From Salibacterium salarium (GTDB taxonomy: Bacteria > Bacillota > Bacilli > Bacillales > Marinococcaceae): a stretch of 64,000 bases of DNA. This document shows, in pieces, positions 43,405 to 51,991 of the stretch. A model generated the notes under the pieces. The model was given only the letters and a program-made list of their open reading frames with translations, did no database searches and had not been told where the DNA came from. The stretch's first letter is position 1. Each line of letters starts with the position of its first letter. The stretch lies in assembly GCF_030813635.1 (NCBI RefSeq), contig NZ_JAUSUM010000002.1:1-64000 (forward strand). The letters run 5' to 3'. The position numbers were made by a program, and so were the translations under genes.

Positions 43405-43438
43405 GATACTATCTTTTGGAAAAAATAGTATCTATAAT
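43405..43438 (+). promoter_or_regulatory. Inverted repeat abutting a -10 element
   Basis: GATACTAT / ATAGTATC (43405-43432, 12-nt spacing) directly precedes TATAAT (43433-43438), ~50 bp before the secreted-protein start. It lies where the -35 should be, so it may be an operator. Confidence 0.45.
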
Positions 43439-43489
43439 AGAAAGAAATGATAGATAACATGTATGATGATGGGAGAGAGGGGAAAGACG

Positions 43490-44371
43490 GTGAAAAAATT
43501 TATAGGGGTATTTGTTTTTTGTTTTGTGCTCGGAAGTTGGAATGTCGAAGAGGTAGATGCGGGTGTCCCATCAATACCATTTGAGCCAAATGGAAGTCTG
43601 CAAGACGGAGAACAAACAGAAAGGGAAGATGGACATAAATTGTACATAGACGGTCAACTACAAACGTATGGAGGATCACCTATATTTAATGAAGGATTGC
43701 TTTACGTCCCGGTACAAGCAGGAGTGAAGGTATTGAACGACAAAGCTGATGTGGATGAAGATGTGTCTTATGCTGATGAGTCCGTGTACGATTATCTTGA
43801 AGAAAATAATTATATTGAGGAAATAGATAGACGCGACGTTATTCGCGTCAGCAAATTGCAAAACCTGGGAATTAGAGCAGAGTGGTTAGATAATCCTGGT
43901 AGATTGCATTTGGAAACAGCGGACTTACTAGCAGTGGATCAATTGAAGATTGGGGATTCTCTAAAAGAAGTGAATGATAAATTGGATGTTCACTGGAACA
44001 CAGGGTTTGGTAAGCCGGCGGACTATATCGGTTTTCACGGAGATACTCATGAGTTTTCTTACACGGATCGTTATGGTAAAAAAAGGTCTGGAGAGGTCCC
44101 TGATATACAGCTTGAAATATTGGATAATTCTCTTTCATATATCATTTTGTCTTCTTCAGAATTTGAAACCGCTCGTGGTGTTTCGGTTGGAGACACATTA
44201 TTTGATGTGACACGTGCTCATGGATCTGAATATATTAAAGAAACCTCGGATGGGAAAAATATCCATATATATCATGTGAATGGTGGAAGCATGTGGTTTA
44301 TAGCAAACGAAGAAAACGAGATTGAACGGATTGCACTTTGGGGTTTTCAATTAGAGGGTTATGAAAGATAA
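43490..44371 (+). CDS. Secreted protein with stalk-type (copper amine oxidase N-like) domain
   Basis: A 293-aa exported protein. The signal peptide is MKKFIGVFVFCFVLGSWNVEEVDA, with a likely cleavage after VDA (23-25). The region about 48-135 (HKLYIDGQLQTYGG, GLLYVPVQAGVKVL) matches the stalk domain named after copper amine oxidase N-termini, common in cell-surface proteins of Bacilli. The C-terminal half has two similar GDSLKEVND/GDTLFDVTRAHG segments, suggesting an internal duplication. GTG 43490 has GAGAGGGG upstream. Function unknown. Confidence 0.75.
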   Translation: MKKFIGVFVFCFVLGSWNVEEVDAGVPSIPFEPNGSLQDGEQTEREDGHKLYIDGQLQTYGGSPIFNEGLLYVPVQAGVKVLNDKADVDEDVSYADESVYDYLEENNYIEEIDRRDVIRVSKLQNLGIRAEWLDNPGRLHLETADLLAVDQLKIGDSLKEVNDKLDVHWNTGFGKPADYIGFHGDTHEFSYTDRYGKKRSGEVPDIQLEILDNSLSYIILSSSEFETARGVSVGDTLFDVTRAHGSEYIKETSDGKNIHIYHVNGGSMWFIANEENEIERIALWGFQLEGYER

Positions 44372-44454
44372 GAAAGGTGTTTATTCTTTGACTGATGGGG
44401 AAAACAAGACAGTAGTATTCTTTAATCAGTTTTGAACGACAGGAGGACTAAATA

Positions 44455-44763
44455 ATGAAAAAAAGAAACTTTCTGCTTCCTTCTCTTGTTGCTGGAGTCG
44501 TAGGAACAGCTACTTTTTTGTTAAGAGATGAAGAAAAAAGGGAACAATTAAAAAATGTTTCTAAGCGATCCATATCAAAGTGGACAGGCTCTACAAAGGA
44601 AAAGGAAGACGAGGAATTGAATGAAAAGGTTGGTCATTCTGAACCTTATGATTTTGAGGATAATAAAATGGTATCTGAAGGTGCCATGCATTCTGTGCAT
44701 CACTTTGATAAAGCAGAAGAAAAGGGAGAAGAACCGATTCGTACAAGTATTCAAGACAAATAA
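44455..44763 (+). CDS. Small YtxH-like membrane-anchored protein
   Basis: A 102-aa protein with an N-terminal hydrophobic segment (about 6-23, FLLPSLVAGVVGTATFLL) and a strongly charged remainder. The RDEEKREQLKNVSKR stretch after the helix resembles YtxH-type proteins, but the match is short. ACAGGAGG lies 7 bp before the ATG. A terminator follows. Function unknown. Confidence 0.65.
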   Translation: MKKRNFLLPSLVAGVVGTATFLLRDEEKREQLKNVSKRSISKWTGSTKEKEDEELNEKVGHSEPYDFEDNKMVSEGAMHSVHHFDKAEEKGEEPIRTSIQDK

Positions 44764-44775
44764 CCCGAATTGTCA

Positions 44776-44818
44776 TACTGCTTCACCATGACGCATGTTA
44801 TGGGGGAGCAGTTTTTCC
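44776..44818 (+). terminator. Intrinsic terminator
   Basis: ACTGCTTC / GGAGCAGT stem with an inner CCAT/ATGG pairing, followed by five T. Confidence 0.75.
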
Positions 44819-44911
44819 TTATGGTGACCTATCCTTAAGTATTTTCTCTTTTAACCCTACCCTTATTAAAGTACAATGAACAAGGGTTCTTAATTTTATC
44901 GGCAAAGGAAG

Positions 44912-45682
44912 ATGAGAATGCTCACTATCGAGGATGAACCTTTTCACAACGTACCAGCGTTACATATATATGACAAGAACGAGGCAGGAAAACCGTTACC
45001 GACCATGATATATTGGCATGGATTTTCAAGTGCAAAAGAACATAACTTACATTTTGCTTATCAAATGGCTAAAAACGGTATACGTATTGTGTTGCCCGAA
45101 GCAAGGCACCATGGTGAACGAAGCGAAGGTATAACGGAAAAACAACGGCTTTTTAAATTTTGGTCGATTGTTTTGGAAGGTTTACAAGATATAAAGACGA
45201 TTCGTGATTCATTAGAGAAGCAGCAGCTAATCAAAGATTCTCGTTTATTTGTGGCGGGAACGTCAATGGGTGGCATGTTAACATGTGGAGCGTTAGCTGC
45301 TTTTCCATGGATAAAGGGCGGAGCAGTGATGATGGGAAATCCTGCTTGGGAAGCCTATGCCCGTTATCAGATAGCAGTGTTGAAAGAACAGGATGATTTT
45401 CCTCTTTCAGATGAGGAGGCAGAACGAGAAGTAAAGCAATTAGTACCATATGATTTGTCACAGCAACCGGATGTTCTCGGAAAGCGTCCTCTGTTTTTTT
45501 GGCACGGACGCGAGGATAATGTCGTACCATATAAAGATTCGTATGCTTTCTATGAAAAAATAAAACAATCACGTCCGATTTCCGATGATACTATTACGTA
45601 CCATTTGGAAGAAAAGGCAGTCCATAAAGTGTCAAGATACGGAATGCTTACGATGACTGATTGGGCCGTGAAACATATTTAG
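44912..45682 (+). CDS. Alpha/beta-hydrolase esterase (YitV-like)
   Basis: A 256-aa serine hydrolase of the prolyl-oligopeptidase/dienelactone type. The nucleophile elbow is GTSMGG, the oxyanion-side motif MIYWHGFSS, the acid in FFWHGREDNVVP, and the His in EKAVHKVS. ARHHGERS after the first strands is shared with B. subtilis YitV. It is probably cytoplasmic with no signal peptide. AAAGGAAGATG lies upstream; M3 is an alternative start. It is followed by yitT, as an echo of the B. subtilis yit region. Substrate unknown. Confidence 0.85.
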   Translation: MRMLTIEDEPFHNVPALHIYDKNEAGKPLPTMIYWHGFSSAKEHNLHFAYQMAKNGIRIVLPEARHHGERSEGITEKQRLFKFWSIVLEGLQDIKTIRDSLEKQQLIKDSRLFVAGTSMGGMLTCGALAAFPWIKGGAVMMGNPAWEAYARYQIAVLKEQDDFPLSDEEAEREVKQLVPYDLSQQPDVLGKRPLFFWHGREDNVVPYKDSYAFYEKIKQSRPISDDTITYHLEEKAVHKVSRYGMLTMTDWAVKHI

Positions 45683-45708
45683 GGAAGGAATAGGGCGGTG
45701 TGTGACTT

Positions 45709-46554
45709 ATGATTACAAGAAACTCAACCTTGTTTAAAGAAATACAGAAGGTTCTCATCATCGTTGTATCTACCATTGTAATGGCAGTCGGTTTAAACAT
45801 GTTTTTAATACCAGCCAATGTTTTTGCAAATGGGGCAACAGGTATCGCTCAAATTTTAGCAGCACTGTTGCCACTATCGACGGGGATGTTTCTATTTCTC
45901 ATTAATATCCCTATTGCAGTACTAGGCTGGTACAAAGTAGGGAAATTATTTACGTTTTATAGCTTTATACATGTTGCTCTAACAACATTTTTTCTCGAAA
46001 TTATTCCAATAGAAGCATTGTCGGACAATATTCTTTTAAACGGTGTATTTGGTGGAGTTATTACAGCAGTAGGAGCAGCTCTTCCCTTAAAATGGGGTGC
46101 ATCCGCTGGTGGACTGGATGTTGTCGCTCTCGTATTGGCTCGAATCAGTGATGGCCCGGTTGGAAATTATTTCTTTATTCTTAACGGTATTATCGTCATA
46201 GCTGCTGGCTTATTGTTTGACTGGGAGATTGCATTGTACACTCTGCTCACGTTATACGTGAGTTCCCGTGTTATAGATACGATTCATACCCGTCATGTAA
46301 AAGTAACAGCTTTTATCGTCACGAAACAGCCGGAAGCTTTGCGTGAGGCCATTCATAAGCATATCACCAGAGGGATTACAAGAATCCCTGCAAAAGGAGG
46401 ATATGACTATACCGAAAAAGAAATATTAATGATTGTAATTACACGTTATGAATTGTTTGCTTTAAAGGAAGTTATTGAGGAAGTGGATGAGCAAGCCTTT
46501 ACGAATATTGTAAATACAGCTGGAATTTATGGTATGTTTCGAAAAAGTGATTAG
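45709..46554 (+). CDS. YitT-family membrane protein
   Basis: A 281-aa protein with five or six N-terminal membrane helices (DUF161; GLNMFLIPANVFANGATGIAQIL, LKWGASAGGLDVVALVLARIS) and a C-terminal cytoplasmic DUF2179 domain (about 195-278; TAFIVTKQPEALREAIHKHITRGITRIPAKGGY). This architecture is typical of the many YitT paralogues of Bacilli; their transport substrate is unknown. It starts 27 bp after the esterase gene. The BsuPI lipoprotein follows 15 bp downstream and is probably co-transcribed. Confidence 0.92.
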   Translation: MITRNSTLFKEIQKVLIIVVSTIVMAVGLNMFLIPANVFANGATGIAQILAALLPLSTGMFLFLINIPIAVLGWYKVGKLFTFYSFIHVALTTFFLEIIPIEALSDNILLNGVFGGVITAVGAALPLKWGASAGGLDVVALVLARISDGPVGNYFFILNGIIVIAAGLLFDWEIALYTLLTLYVSSRVIDTIHTRHVKVTAFIVTKQPEALREAIHKHITRGITRIPAKGGYDYTEKEILMIVITRYELFALKEVIEEVDEQAFTNIVNTAGIYGMFRKSD

Positions 46555-46568
46555 CAAGGGAGAAGAAA

Positions 46569-47024
46569 GTGAAATATTTAGTTATTGTTTTTTTGTTGGT
46601 TCTGCCGCTTATCGGATGTAGTACCTTAGAAAATGAAAATAAGCAGCCGGGAGAAGAAAAAACGATGAAATCAGCATTAGTTGTAAACGGATCATTTGAG
46701 GTGAATAGTCAAGAATGGTCAGTGAGACTCCAAAATAAATCAGGAGAGTCGTCTCTTATAGAATTCACAAGTGCTCAAGAAATTGAGGTTGTTATCAAAA
46801 AGGCAGAAGAAACTGTCTATCGTTATTCTGATGGTAAAATGTTTAGTCAAGCGTTAAAATCAGTCACTCTTGAAAAAGAAGAAACACGCAAATGGTCAGA
46901 AAGCCTGTCACAAAAATTAGAAAGTGGATCTTATACGATAACGTATGAAGTGCTGGCGAATAAAATCAATGGAACTATGCCAACCACCGTTATAACGGAC
47001 TCCGAAACATTTACGATTCCCTAA
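46569..47024 (+). CDS. Lipoprotein with BsuPI (intracellular proteinase inhibitor) domain
   Basis: A 151-aa lipoprotein with lipobox LIGC (Cys 17) and a mature beta-rich domain of ~115 residues: SFEVNSQEWSVRLQNKSGES, IEFTSAQEIEVVIKKAEETVYRYSDGKMF and the closing GSYTITYEV pattern. This matches the BsuPI family, named for the B. subtilis intracellular proteinase inhibitor. Exported lipidated forms are of unknown target. It starts at GTG with GGGAGAAGAAA upstream, as second gene of the yitT transcript. Confidence 0.82.
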   Translation: MKYLVIVFLLVLPLIGCSTLENENKQPGEEKTMKSALVVNGSFEVNSQEWSVRLQNKSGESSLIEFTSAQEIEVVIKKAEETVYRYSDGKMFSQALKSVTLEKEETRKWSESLSQKLESGSYTITYEVLANKINGTMPTTVITDSETFTIP

Positions 47025-47083
47025 AATTGTTTTCATGATTTAACGTTTATCCTTGTCATTCACCGTACACTTTCGGGTTCTTA

Positions 47084-47392
47084 TTAAAATAACGGAGTTA
47101 ATAAAGTCAATACGGCAATAGAACCAAGAACGACGGTAATGAGACTACCACTAAGAAACGCAATTGAAAAAGCAGACAGTACACCAATTAGTCCGAATAC
47201 AACATTGTCATGGATGAGAAGAGCCCCCGGAAAAATCAAAGCTCCTAATGCTGCATAAGGAACATTTTGTAATATCCCTTCTAACGTGGGAGGGATATGT
47301 TTTGTGTTAAAGAAAACAAGAGGTAGCATTCTTGGGATATATGTTACAACGGCCATACCGATAATGATGATAAAAATATCAACTGACATCAT
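47084..47392 (-). CDS. azlD: AzlD-type branched-chain amino acid exporter subunit
   Basis: A 102-aa membrane protein with three to four helices (VTYIPRMLPLVFF, LEGILQNVPYAALGALIFPGALL). This is the small subunit that pairs with AzlC for export of branched-chain amino acids and related compounds such as 4-azaleucine. Its start overlaps the end of azlC by 4 bp, so the two are coupled. An XRE-cupin regulator is divergent from the operon. Confidence 0.92.
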   Translation of the reverse strand: MMSVDIFIIIIGMAVVTYIPRMLPLVFFNTKHIPPTLEGILQNVPYAALGALIFPGALLIHDNVVFGLIGVLSAFSIAFLSGSLITVVLGSIAVLTLLTPLF

Positions 47393-48129
47393 CGTTTCTC
47401 CTTTCGTGCAGGTGATTCTGCTGTTGTATATTTTTGAGAAGCTGGTTCCACAAATTCAAGAATAATCGCTGAAATAATAGTAGCTAAAATAATCGACCAC
47501 CCTTCCGCCATCAGTTGTATAAATAAACTATTCAAAACTGCTGCTAATCCTGCTAGAAAAATGATTTTTCGATGTTTTTTTAATGAAGGTGCCAGTAAAG
47601 CAATAAATAAGGCATACAACGCAAAAGTCATACTTTGCTGCAACGTTGCAGGCAGCAATTCACCGACAGTGTGCCCCACTCCCGAAAAAACAACCCAACT
47701 TATGTAAGAAATCAAAAATACACCATATATGTACATAGAACTAATATTACCTTGCTTCATAGACGTAACGGCAAACACTTCGTCAGTGACACCGAAAGCA
47801 TATCCTGCTTTTTTCAAAAGACTATCGGAATGTGCTTTTTCATTTAACGAAGCACTCATTAAAAAGTGTCGGATGTTAACAATAAATGTTGTAAAGATAA
47901 TTTCTAAAGCTCCCGTTCCAACTGCGAGTAAACTAAGTGCCATATATTGAGCAGCTCCGGCGAAAACAAGCAGGCTCATGAGCAATGTTTCTTGTATAGA
48001 TAAATTTGTGGTTTGAGCAATAAAACCAAACGTAATAGCTGCAGGCATATAACCAAGGGCAATGGACGTCCCGTCTTTAACTCCTTCCCCAAAAACATTA
48101 GAGCCGGTGGATGTCGAGATTACTTTCAA
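47389..48129 (-). CDS. azlC: AzlC-type branched-chain amino acid exporter subunit
   Basis: A 246-aa membrane protein of the AzlC family with about six to eight helices. Family motifs: GVKDGTSIALGYMPAAITFGFIA, LLMSLLVFAGAAQYMALSLL and FIVNIRHFLMSASL. It forms the large subunit of the exporter with AzlD. GAGGAGTAA lies just upstream of the start. It is divergent from an XRE-cupin regulator across a ~100-bp region with direct repeats, a typical arrangement for amino-acid exporters in Bacilli. Confidence 0.94.
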   Translation of the reverse strand: MKVISTSTGSNVFGEGVKDGTSIALGYMPAAITFGFIAQTTNLSIQETLLMSLLVFAGAAQYMALSLLAVGTGALEIIFTTFIVNIRHFLMSASLNEKAHSDSLLKKAGYAFGVTDEVFAVTSMKQGNISSMYIYGVFLISYISWVVFSGVGHTVGELLPATLQQSMTFALYALFIALLAPSLKKHRKIIFLAGLAAVLNSLFIQLMAEGWSIILATIISAIILEFVEPASQKYTTAESPARKEKR

Positions 48130-48170
48130 TGGTTACTCCTCCTCGAACAGATAACTCATTTTGAAATTTC

Positions 48171-48201
48171 TTGTATGTTATAATATAATTATTGTATGTT
48201 A
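48171..48201. promoter_or_regulatory. Direct repeats and promoter in the azlC/XRE intergenic region
   Basis: TTGTATGTTA occurs twice (48171-48180, 48192-48201), 21 bp apart, i.e. on one helix face. An extended -10 TG-n-TATAAT (48176-48184) lies between them, pointing right. They are a candidate binding site for the XRE-cupin regulator. Confidence 0.5.
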
Positions 48202-48229
48202 AATTATACTATATTTCAAGGTGGTGCAC

Positions 48230-48787
48230 GTGCAGAAAGATCAGTTGAACGCTCATATTGGCAAAAAACTCAAGCAGTTAAGAAGTCAAAAAGGTTTGAA
48301 TTTAGAAGAGACAGCTTCTATGACCGGAGTGAGTAAACCGATGCTTGGACAAATTGAACGTGGAGATTCAAATCCAACGGTGGGAACATTGTGGAAAGTA
48401 GCGAACGGATTGAATGTTCCGTTCACCACGTTTGTAGAACTAGATCGTCCTTCTATTACAAAGATTACGTATGATGAATTGAAAACACTAGACGGGGATC
48501 ACGGAGGATTTCATGTAAAACCGTTGTTCTCAAAAGACAGCTACACTCCTTTTGAAGTGTTTTATGTCGATATTGATCCACAGCAAAGTTATTATTCGAA
48601 TGCGCATCCGGACGGAGTGGAAGAATACATTTTTCTTCAGAAAGGGTATGTAGAAATAGCGATAGAGAATCACTGTTTTGAGTTAAAAACAGGAGATGCG
48701 CTTCGTTTTCAAGCTTCTGAAGATCACGTTTATACGAATAAGTCAGACGAAACAGCTAGTTTTACCATGATTATTTATTATTCCTAA
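48230..48787 (+). CDS. XRE-family regulator with C-terminal cupin
   Basis: A ~185-aa regulator: an HTH_3 domain at residues ~8-65 (GKKLKQLRSQKGLNLEETASMTGVSKPMLGQIERGDSNPTVGTL) followed by a cupin domain (about 100-183; HPDGVEEYIFLQKGYVEIAIE, GDALRFQASEDHVYTN). Such proteins sense small molecules through the cupin and often control adjacent transporters; here azlCD is divergent. GTG 48230 has AAGGTGG 5 bp upstream; the GTG at 48221 would overlap that site. Confidence 0.9.
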   Translation: MQKDQLNAHIGKKLKQLRSQKGLNLEETASMTGVSKPMLGQIERGDSNPTVGTLWKVANGLNVPFTTFVELDRPSITKITYDELKTLDGDHGGFHVKPLFSKDSYTPFEVFYVDIDPQQSYYSNAHPDGVEEYIFLQKGYVEIAIENHCFELKTGDALRFQASEDHVYTNKSDETASFTMIIYYS

Positions 48788-48802
48788 AAGAATAAGTGAT
48801 CT

Positions 48803-48832
48803 AAGCAGAGACAAATTGGGGTGTCTCTGCTT
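48803..48832. terminator. Terminator between convergent genes
   Basis: AAGCAGAGAC / GTCTCTGCTT, 10-bp perfect stem with a 10-nt loop; the T-run is modest (TTGTTATT). Confidence 0.72.
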
Positions 48833-48853
48833 GTTATTATATTTGGCTGGTGA

Positions 48854-49306
48854 TTAAAAGCGAAAGCCATAGCGTTTAGAGATAACGTCATAAAAACCGA
48901 GGGAATTATATAAAGCTTTAGTGGCAGCGTTACTAATGCCAGTCTCGAGCTCTATCCCCTTAATATTCTGATTTTCTGCCCAATAAATAATTTTCAGCAG
49001 AAGTTTTTTGGCGATTCCTTGATTACGGTGTTCTTTATGTACAAATAAATCGTTAAGCCAAATATAATAGCCACCTTTATCCAAAGCGATGCCAAGGTTA
49101 AAAAAAGCAGCTCCTAGAATGGAACCTTCCGATTCCGCTACAAAAATATAAGCACCGGAATGTTCTTGTAAAGCCAAGTCAATCGATTCCATCAACAATT
49201 CATAGGCATTGTCTTTACCAATGGAAGCCATTTGATCCATTAATAAATCTGCCACCTTTTCACGTAAATCTTTGCCGGCTTCTTTTGGAATTTCATATAT
49301 GTTCAT
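48854..49306 (-). CDS. GNAT-family N-acetyltransferase
   Basis: A 150-aa acetyl-CoA-dependent acetyltransferase. Motif A is DLFVHKEHRNQGIAKKLLLKII, with R/Q-x-x-G-I/A for the CoA pyrophosphate; the C-terminal ETGISNAATKALYNSLGFYDV is motif B. The substrate is not identifiable. ATG 49306 has GGAGGAG 6 bp upstream; the ATG at 49312 is too close to that site. It lies 20 bp after the HAD phosphatase gene, and the two are probably co-transcribed. Confidence 0.88.
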   Translation of the reverse strand: MNIYEIPKEAGKDLREKVADLLMDQMASIGKDNAYELLMESIDLALQEHSGAYIFVAESEGSILGAAFFNLGIALDKGGYYIWLNDLFVHKEHRNQGIAKKLLLKIIYWAENQNIKGIELETGISNAATKALYNSLGFYDVISKRYGFRF

Positions 49307-49332
49307 ATCCATCTCCTCCTGTTCAAAAACAA

Positions 49333-50169
49333 TTACTTATCTTTTTGAAATGACGCCATACTTCTTAAATGAAGTTTTTCCTCTAAATAAACCGCAATGC
49401 CTTCATCTTCGTTACTAAATGTAACATCTTGTGCCGCTTGTTTTGCTTCTGGAGCAGCATTTCCCATCGCGACTCCTCTCCCTGCTTGTGAGAGCATTTC
49501 AAGGTCATTGTCTTCGTCCCCAAATGCGATAATATCCTGCATAGAAACGTTGCAGTACTCCGCCACTTTTTCCAATCCAACCGCTTTGTTATTTCCTGTT
49601 TTAATAATTTCCAGCATATGGTGAGGGGATCCCCACGACCGTTGTTCAATTCCTTGTGCGTGTTCACCGGAAATCAATTCTTGTAATTGGTGCGCAGTTT
49701 CGGACTTAGGGTAGACAAGTAATGATGTCGGCCCATGTCGTAAAACATTTTTTAAATTGCCGCTAGCAGCAGGTTCTGTACTAAGTGCGAACATATCAAG
49801 AAAGGTTTCGTCGTAATCATGCAAAAATACATCATCTACCACTTCTGCCATCATGTTATTAACTTGAAAAGCCTGACAAGTATCAATGATTGTCTGGGCT
49901 GTTTGTAAATCAAGTGGGGAATGGTACGTTCTAAAAGAGGTATCACCGGGGTGATGGACATAAGCTCCATTAAAATTGACTATCGGTGTATCAAGGCCCA
50001 ATTGTTGATAGTACATTTTGCTAGCCCGATATGGCCTTCCTGTTGCGATAGCAACCATGTGTCCTGCTTTTCTTGCTTCACGAAGCGTTTTGTAGGTCCG
50101 AGTAGAGATTGTTTTGTCATCTTTTAGCAGTGTCCCGTCCAGATCCAATACAATTAAATGTTTCTGCAT
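49333..50169 (-). CDS. Cof-type HAD-superfamily phosphatase
   Basis: A 278-aa HAD phosphatase with C2-type cap. Motif I is VLDLDGTLLKDD (nucleophile Asp), motif II within AIATGRP, the motif III lysine in NKAVGLEKVAEY and motif IV GDEDNDLEML. Family members dephosphorylate sugar phosphates, flavin precursors or PLP. I chose ATG 50169 because GAGGTT lies 7 bp upstream; the longer frame from 50238 adds 23 residues unlike the family. Confidence 0.9.
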   Translation of the reverse strand: MQKHLIVLDLDGTLLKDDKTISTRTYKTLREARKAGHMVAIATGRPYRASKMYYQQLGLDTPIVNFNGAYVHHPGDTSFRTYHSPLDLQTAQTIIDTCQAFQVNNMMAEVVDDVFLHDYDETFLDMFALSTEPAASGNLKNVLRHGPTSLLVYPKSETAHQLQELISGEHAQGIEQRSWGSPHHMLEIIKTGNNKAVGLEKVAEYCNVSMQDIIAFGDEDNDLEMLSQAGRGVAMGNAAPEAKQAAQDVTFSNEDEGIAVYLEEKLHLRSMASFQKDK

Positions 50170-50395
50170 AGAAAAGAACCTCGACTTTCTATTAGTAGTT
50201 AAAATACGATTTTGAGTCTTCGTTTCTCCATTATTCATAAGATTGTAAGAAAAGCATCAAAAAATTACAATAGAGAAAGATTATTATCTTTTAAAAATGT
50301 GCTATATTAAAGAGTAGTGCATTTTTCTATTTTACTCTAGGTGAAATAGAAATGAAAGCTTCTACTTAGTTTGCAGGTTAATTAGGAGGGTAGTT

Positions 50396-51325
50396 ATGCA
50401 GGATTATTTTTCGACATTTAGTTTTCGTGCGCTTTGGACACCTGAATTGATTGTTGTACTGGCTATTGTCGCTTTTATATATTATTGGATTACGGTGAGT
50501 AAACGCCACACATTTCCTGGTGCCAAAAAGGTATCAATGCTACAGAAATGTTACTTTGTATTAGGTTTATTTGCATTATATCTGGGATGGGGAAGTCCAC
50601 TATATATAGCAGGTCATTCCATTATAACGCTTCATATGTCACAAATGGTATTTGCATATTTTGCGGCTGTACCCCTGTTTATACTATCAATCCCAAAATG
50701 GGTGTTGCATAAATGGGTAGATGTTTGGCAGGACAAGGCTTATACCTTGTATCGTGTCGTGATGAATCCTATTATTGGGTTGATTGGATTTAATGCGTTA
50801 TTTTCTTTTTATCATATTCCCTTCGTTTTTGATCAAAACATGCAGGCACCATTGTTACACAGCGTTTATCAAATGGCCATGCTTGGGACAGCTTGGTTAA
50901 TGTGGTGGCACATGCTGGCTCCGCTGCCATCAAATAATCAACTACCTGAGTTGCGTAGAATGGGATATATTTTCGCTAATGGCATTTTAATAACACCGGC
51001 ATGTGCTTTAATCATTTTTGCTGGTAGTCCTTTGTATGAAACGTATACAAATCCGGCTGTTTGGTCGAACGTCATGGCCTACTGTTTGCCTCCCGGGGCA
51101 GAACCGCCTACACAAATGATGAATGGTAAAGCGGGAGGAGGCTTTTCTTTTTTAGATCCGCACTCTGATCAACAACTGGCTGGCGTCATTATGAAAATCT
51201 CTCAAGAGTTTATCTATGTCACGACCATTGGCTATGTTTTCAAACAATGGTTGAAAAAAGAACAACCGCGCGATGGAGAGCTTACTATTAGTGATATTCC
51301 TGTTGATCCAGAACGATTAAAATAA
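50396..51325 (+). CDS. ctaG: CtaG, cytochrome c oxidase assembly factor
   Basis: A 309-aa membrane protein of the caa3_CtaG family with about seven helices. Typical segments: FIYYWITVSKRHTFPGAKK, LGLFALYLGWGSPLYIAGH, LHMSQMVFAYFAAVPLFIL and WWHMLAPLP. In B. subtilis CtaG is needed for active caa3 oxidase, probably in copper-site assembly. GGAGGG precedes the ATG. The SCO protein and a redoxin lipoprotein follow within ~25 bp each, making a likely oxidase-assembly operon outside the ctaCDEF locus. Confidence 0.93.
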   Translation: MQDYFSTFSFRALWTPELIVVLAIVAFIYYWITVSKRHTFPGAKKVSMLQKCYFVLGLFALYLGWGSPLYIAGHSIITLHMSQMVFAYFAAVPLFILSIPKWVLHKWVDVWQDKAYTLYRVVMNPIIGLIGFNALFSFYHIPFVFDQNMQAPLLHSVYQMAMLGTAWLMWWHMLAPLPSNNQLPELRRMGYIFANGILITPACALIIFAGSPLYETYTNPAVWSNVMAYCLPPGAEPPTQMMNGKAGGGFSFLDPHSDQQLAGVIMKISQEFIYVTTIGYVFKQWLKKEQPRDGELTISDIPVDPERLK

Positions 51326-51345
51326 AGTAGAAAGAAGGGTATAGT

Positions 51346-51969
51346 ATGTGGCGGCGTGCACTATTTTTCGTCAGTGCTGGTTTGTTTTTTGCATTGCTAA
51401 GCGGTTGTAGCTGGATGTATCAAATAGGACAGCCGCAAGGTCCTCAAAATGGTAATGATTTAACAGAAGCTGAATTGGAATTATCTCCGTTTGAATTTAC
51501 AAATCAAGAGGAAGAAGTAGTAACAAATGAGGATTTTGAAGGAGAATATATGTTGGCTGATATGATTTTTACTACTTGTCCAACAGTCTGTAATACGATG
51601 ACGCCAAATATGTTAAGTTTGCAAGCGGATATGGAAGAAGAAGGTATTGATAATGTAAATTTGGTTTCATTTACTGTTGATCCTGATAACGATGATCCAG
51701 AAACGCTGAAAGATTATGGAGAAAAATATGGCGTTGATTTTGATAATTGGGATTTTTTAACCGGATATACGAATGAGGATATAAAAGAACTTTCTGAAGA
51801 GTCGTTTTTAAGTGTTGTTGATAAAGATACAGGAGATGACAACATTATACACACTACAGGCTTTTTTCTCATTGATCCGGAAGGTAATGTTATAAGAAAG
51901 TATGATGGTTTAGAAAGTGATACAGAACCAATACTTGATGATTTAAAAAGAGTATCAGACAGCAACTAG
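51346..51969 (+). CDS. SCO-family copper chaperone/thiol-disulfide lipoprotein
   Basis: A 207-aa lipoprotein (lipobox LLSGC, Cys 21) with a thioredoxin-like SCO domain. The copper/redox cysteines are C78 and C82 (TTCPTVC), and the conserved His lies in IIHTTGFFLIDPEGNV. SCO proteins help load the CuA site of cytochrome c oxidase. AGAAAGAAGGG precedes the ATG. It lies between ctaG and the redoxin gene, consistent with oxidase assembly at the outer membrane face. Confidence 0.93.
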   Translation: MWRRALFFVSAGLFFALLSGCSWMYQIGQPQGPQNGNDLTEAELELSPFEFTNQEEEVVTNEDFEGEYMLADMIFTTCPTVCNTMTPNMLSLQADMEEEGIDNVNLVSFTVDPDNDDPETLKDYGEKYGVDFDNWDFLTGYTNEDIKELSEESFLSVVDKDTGDDNIIHTTGFFLIDPEGNVIRKYDGLESDTEPILDDLKRVSDSN

Positions 51970-51991
51970 ATATCCTAAGGAGGGAATATCA

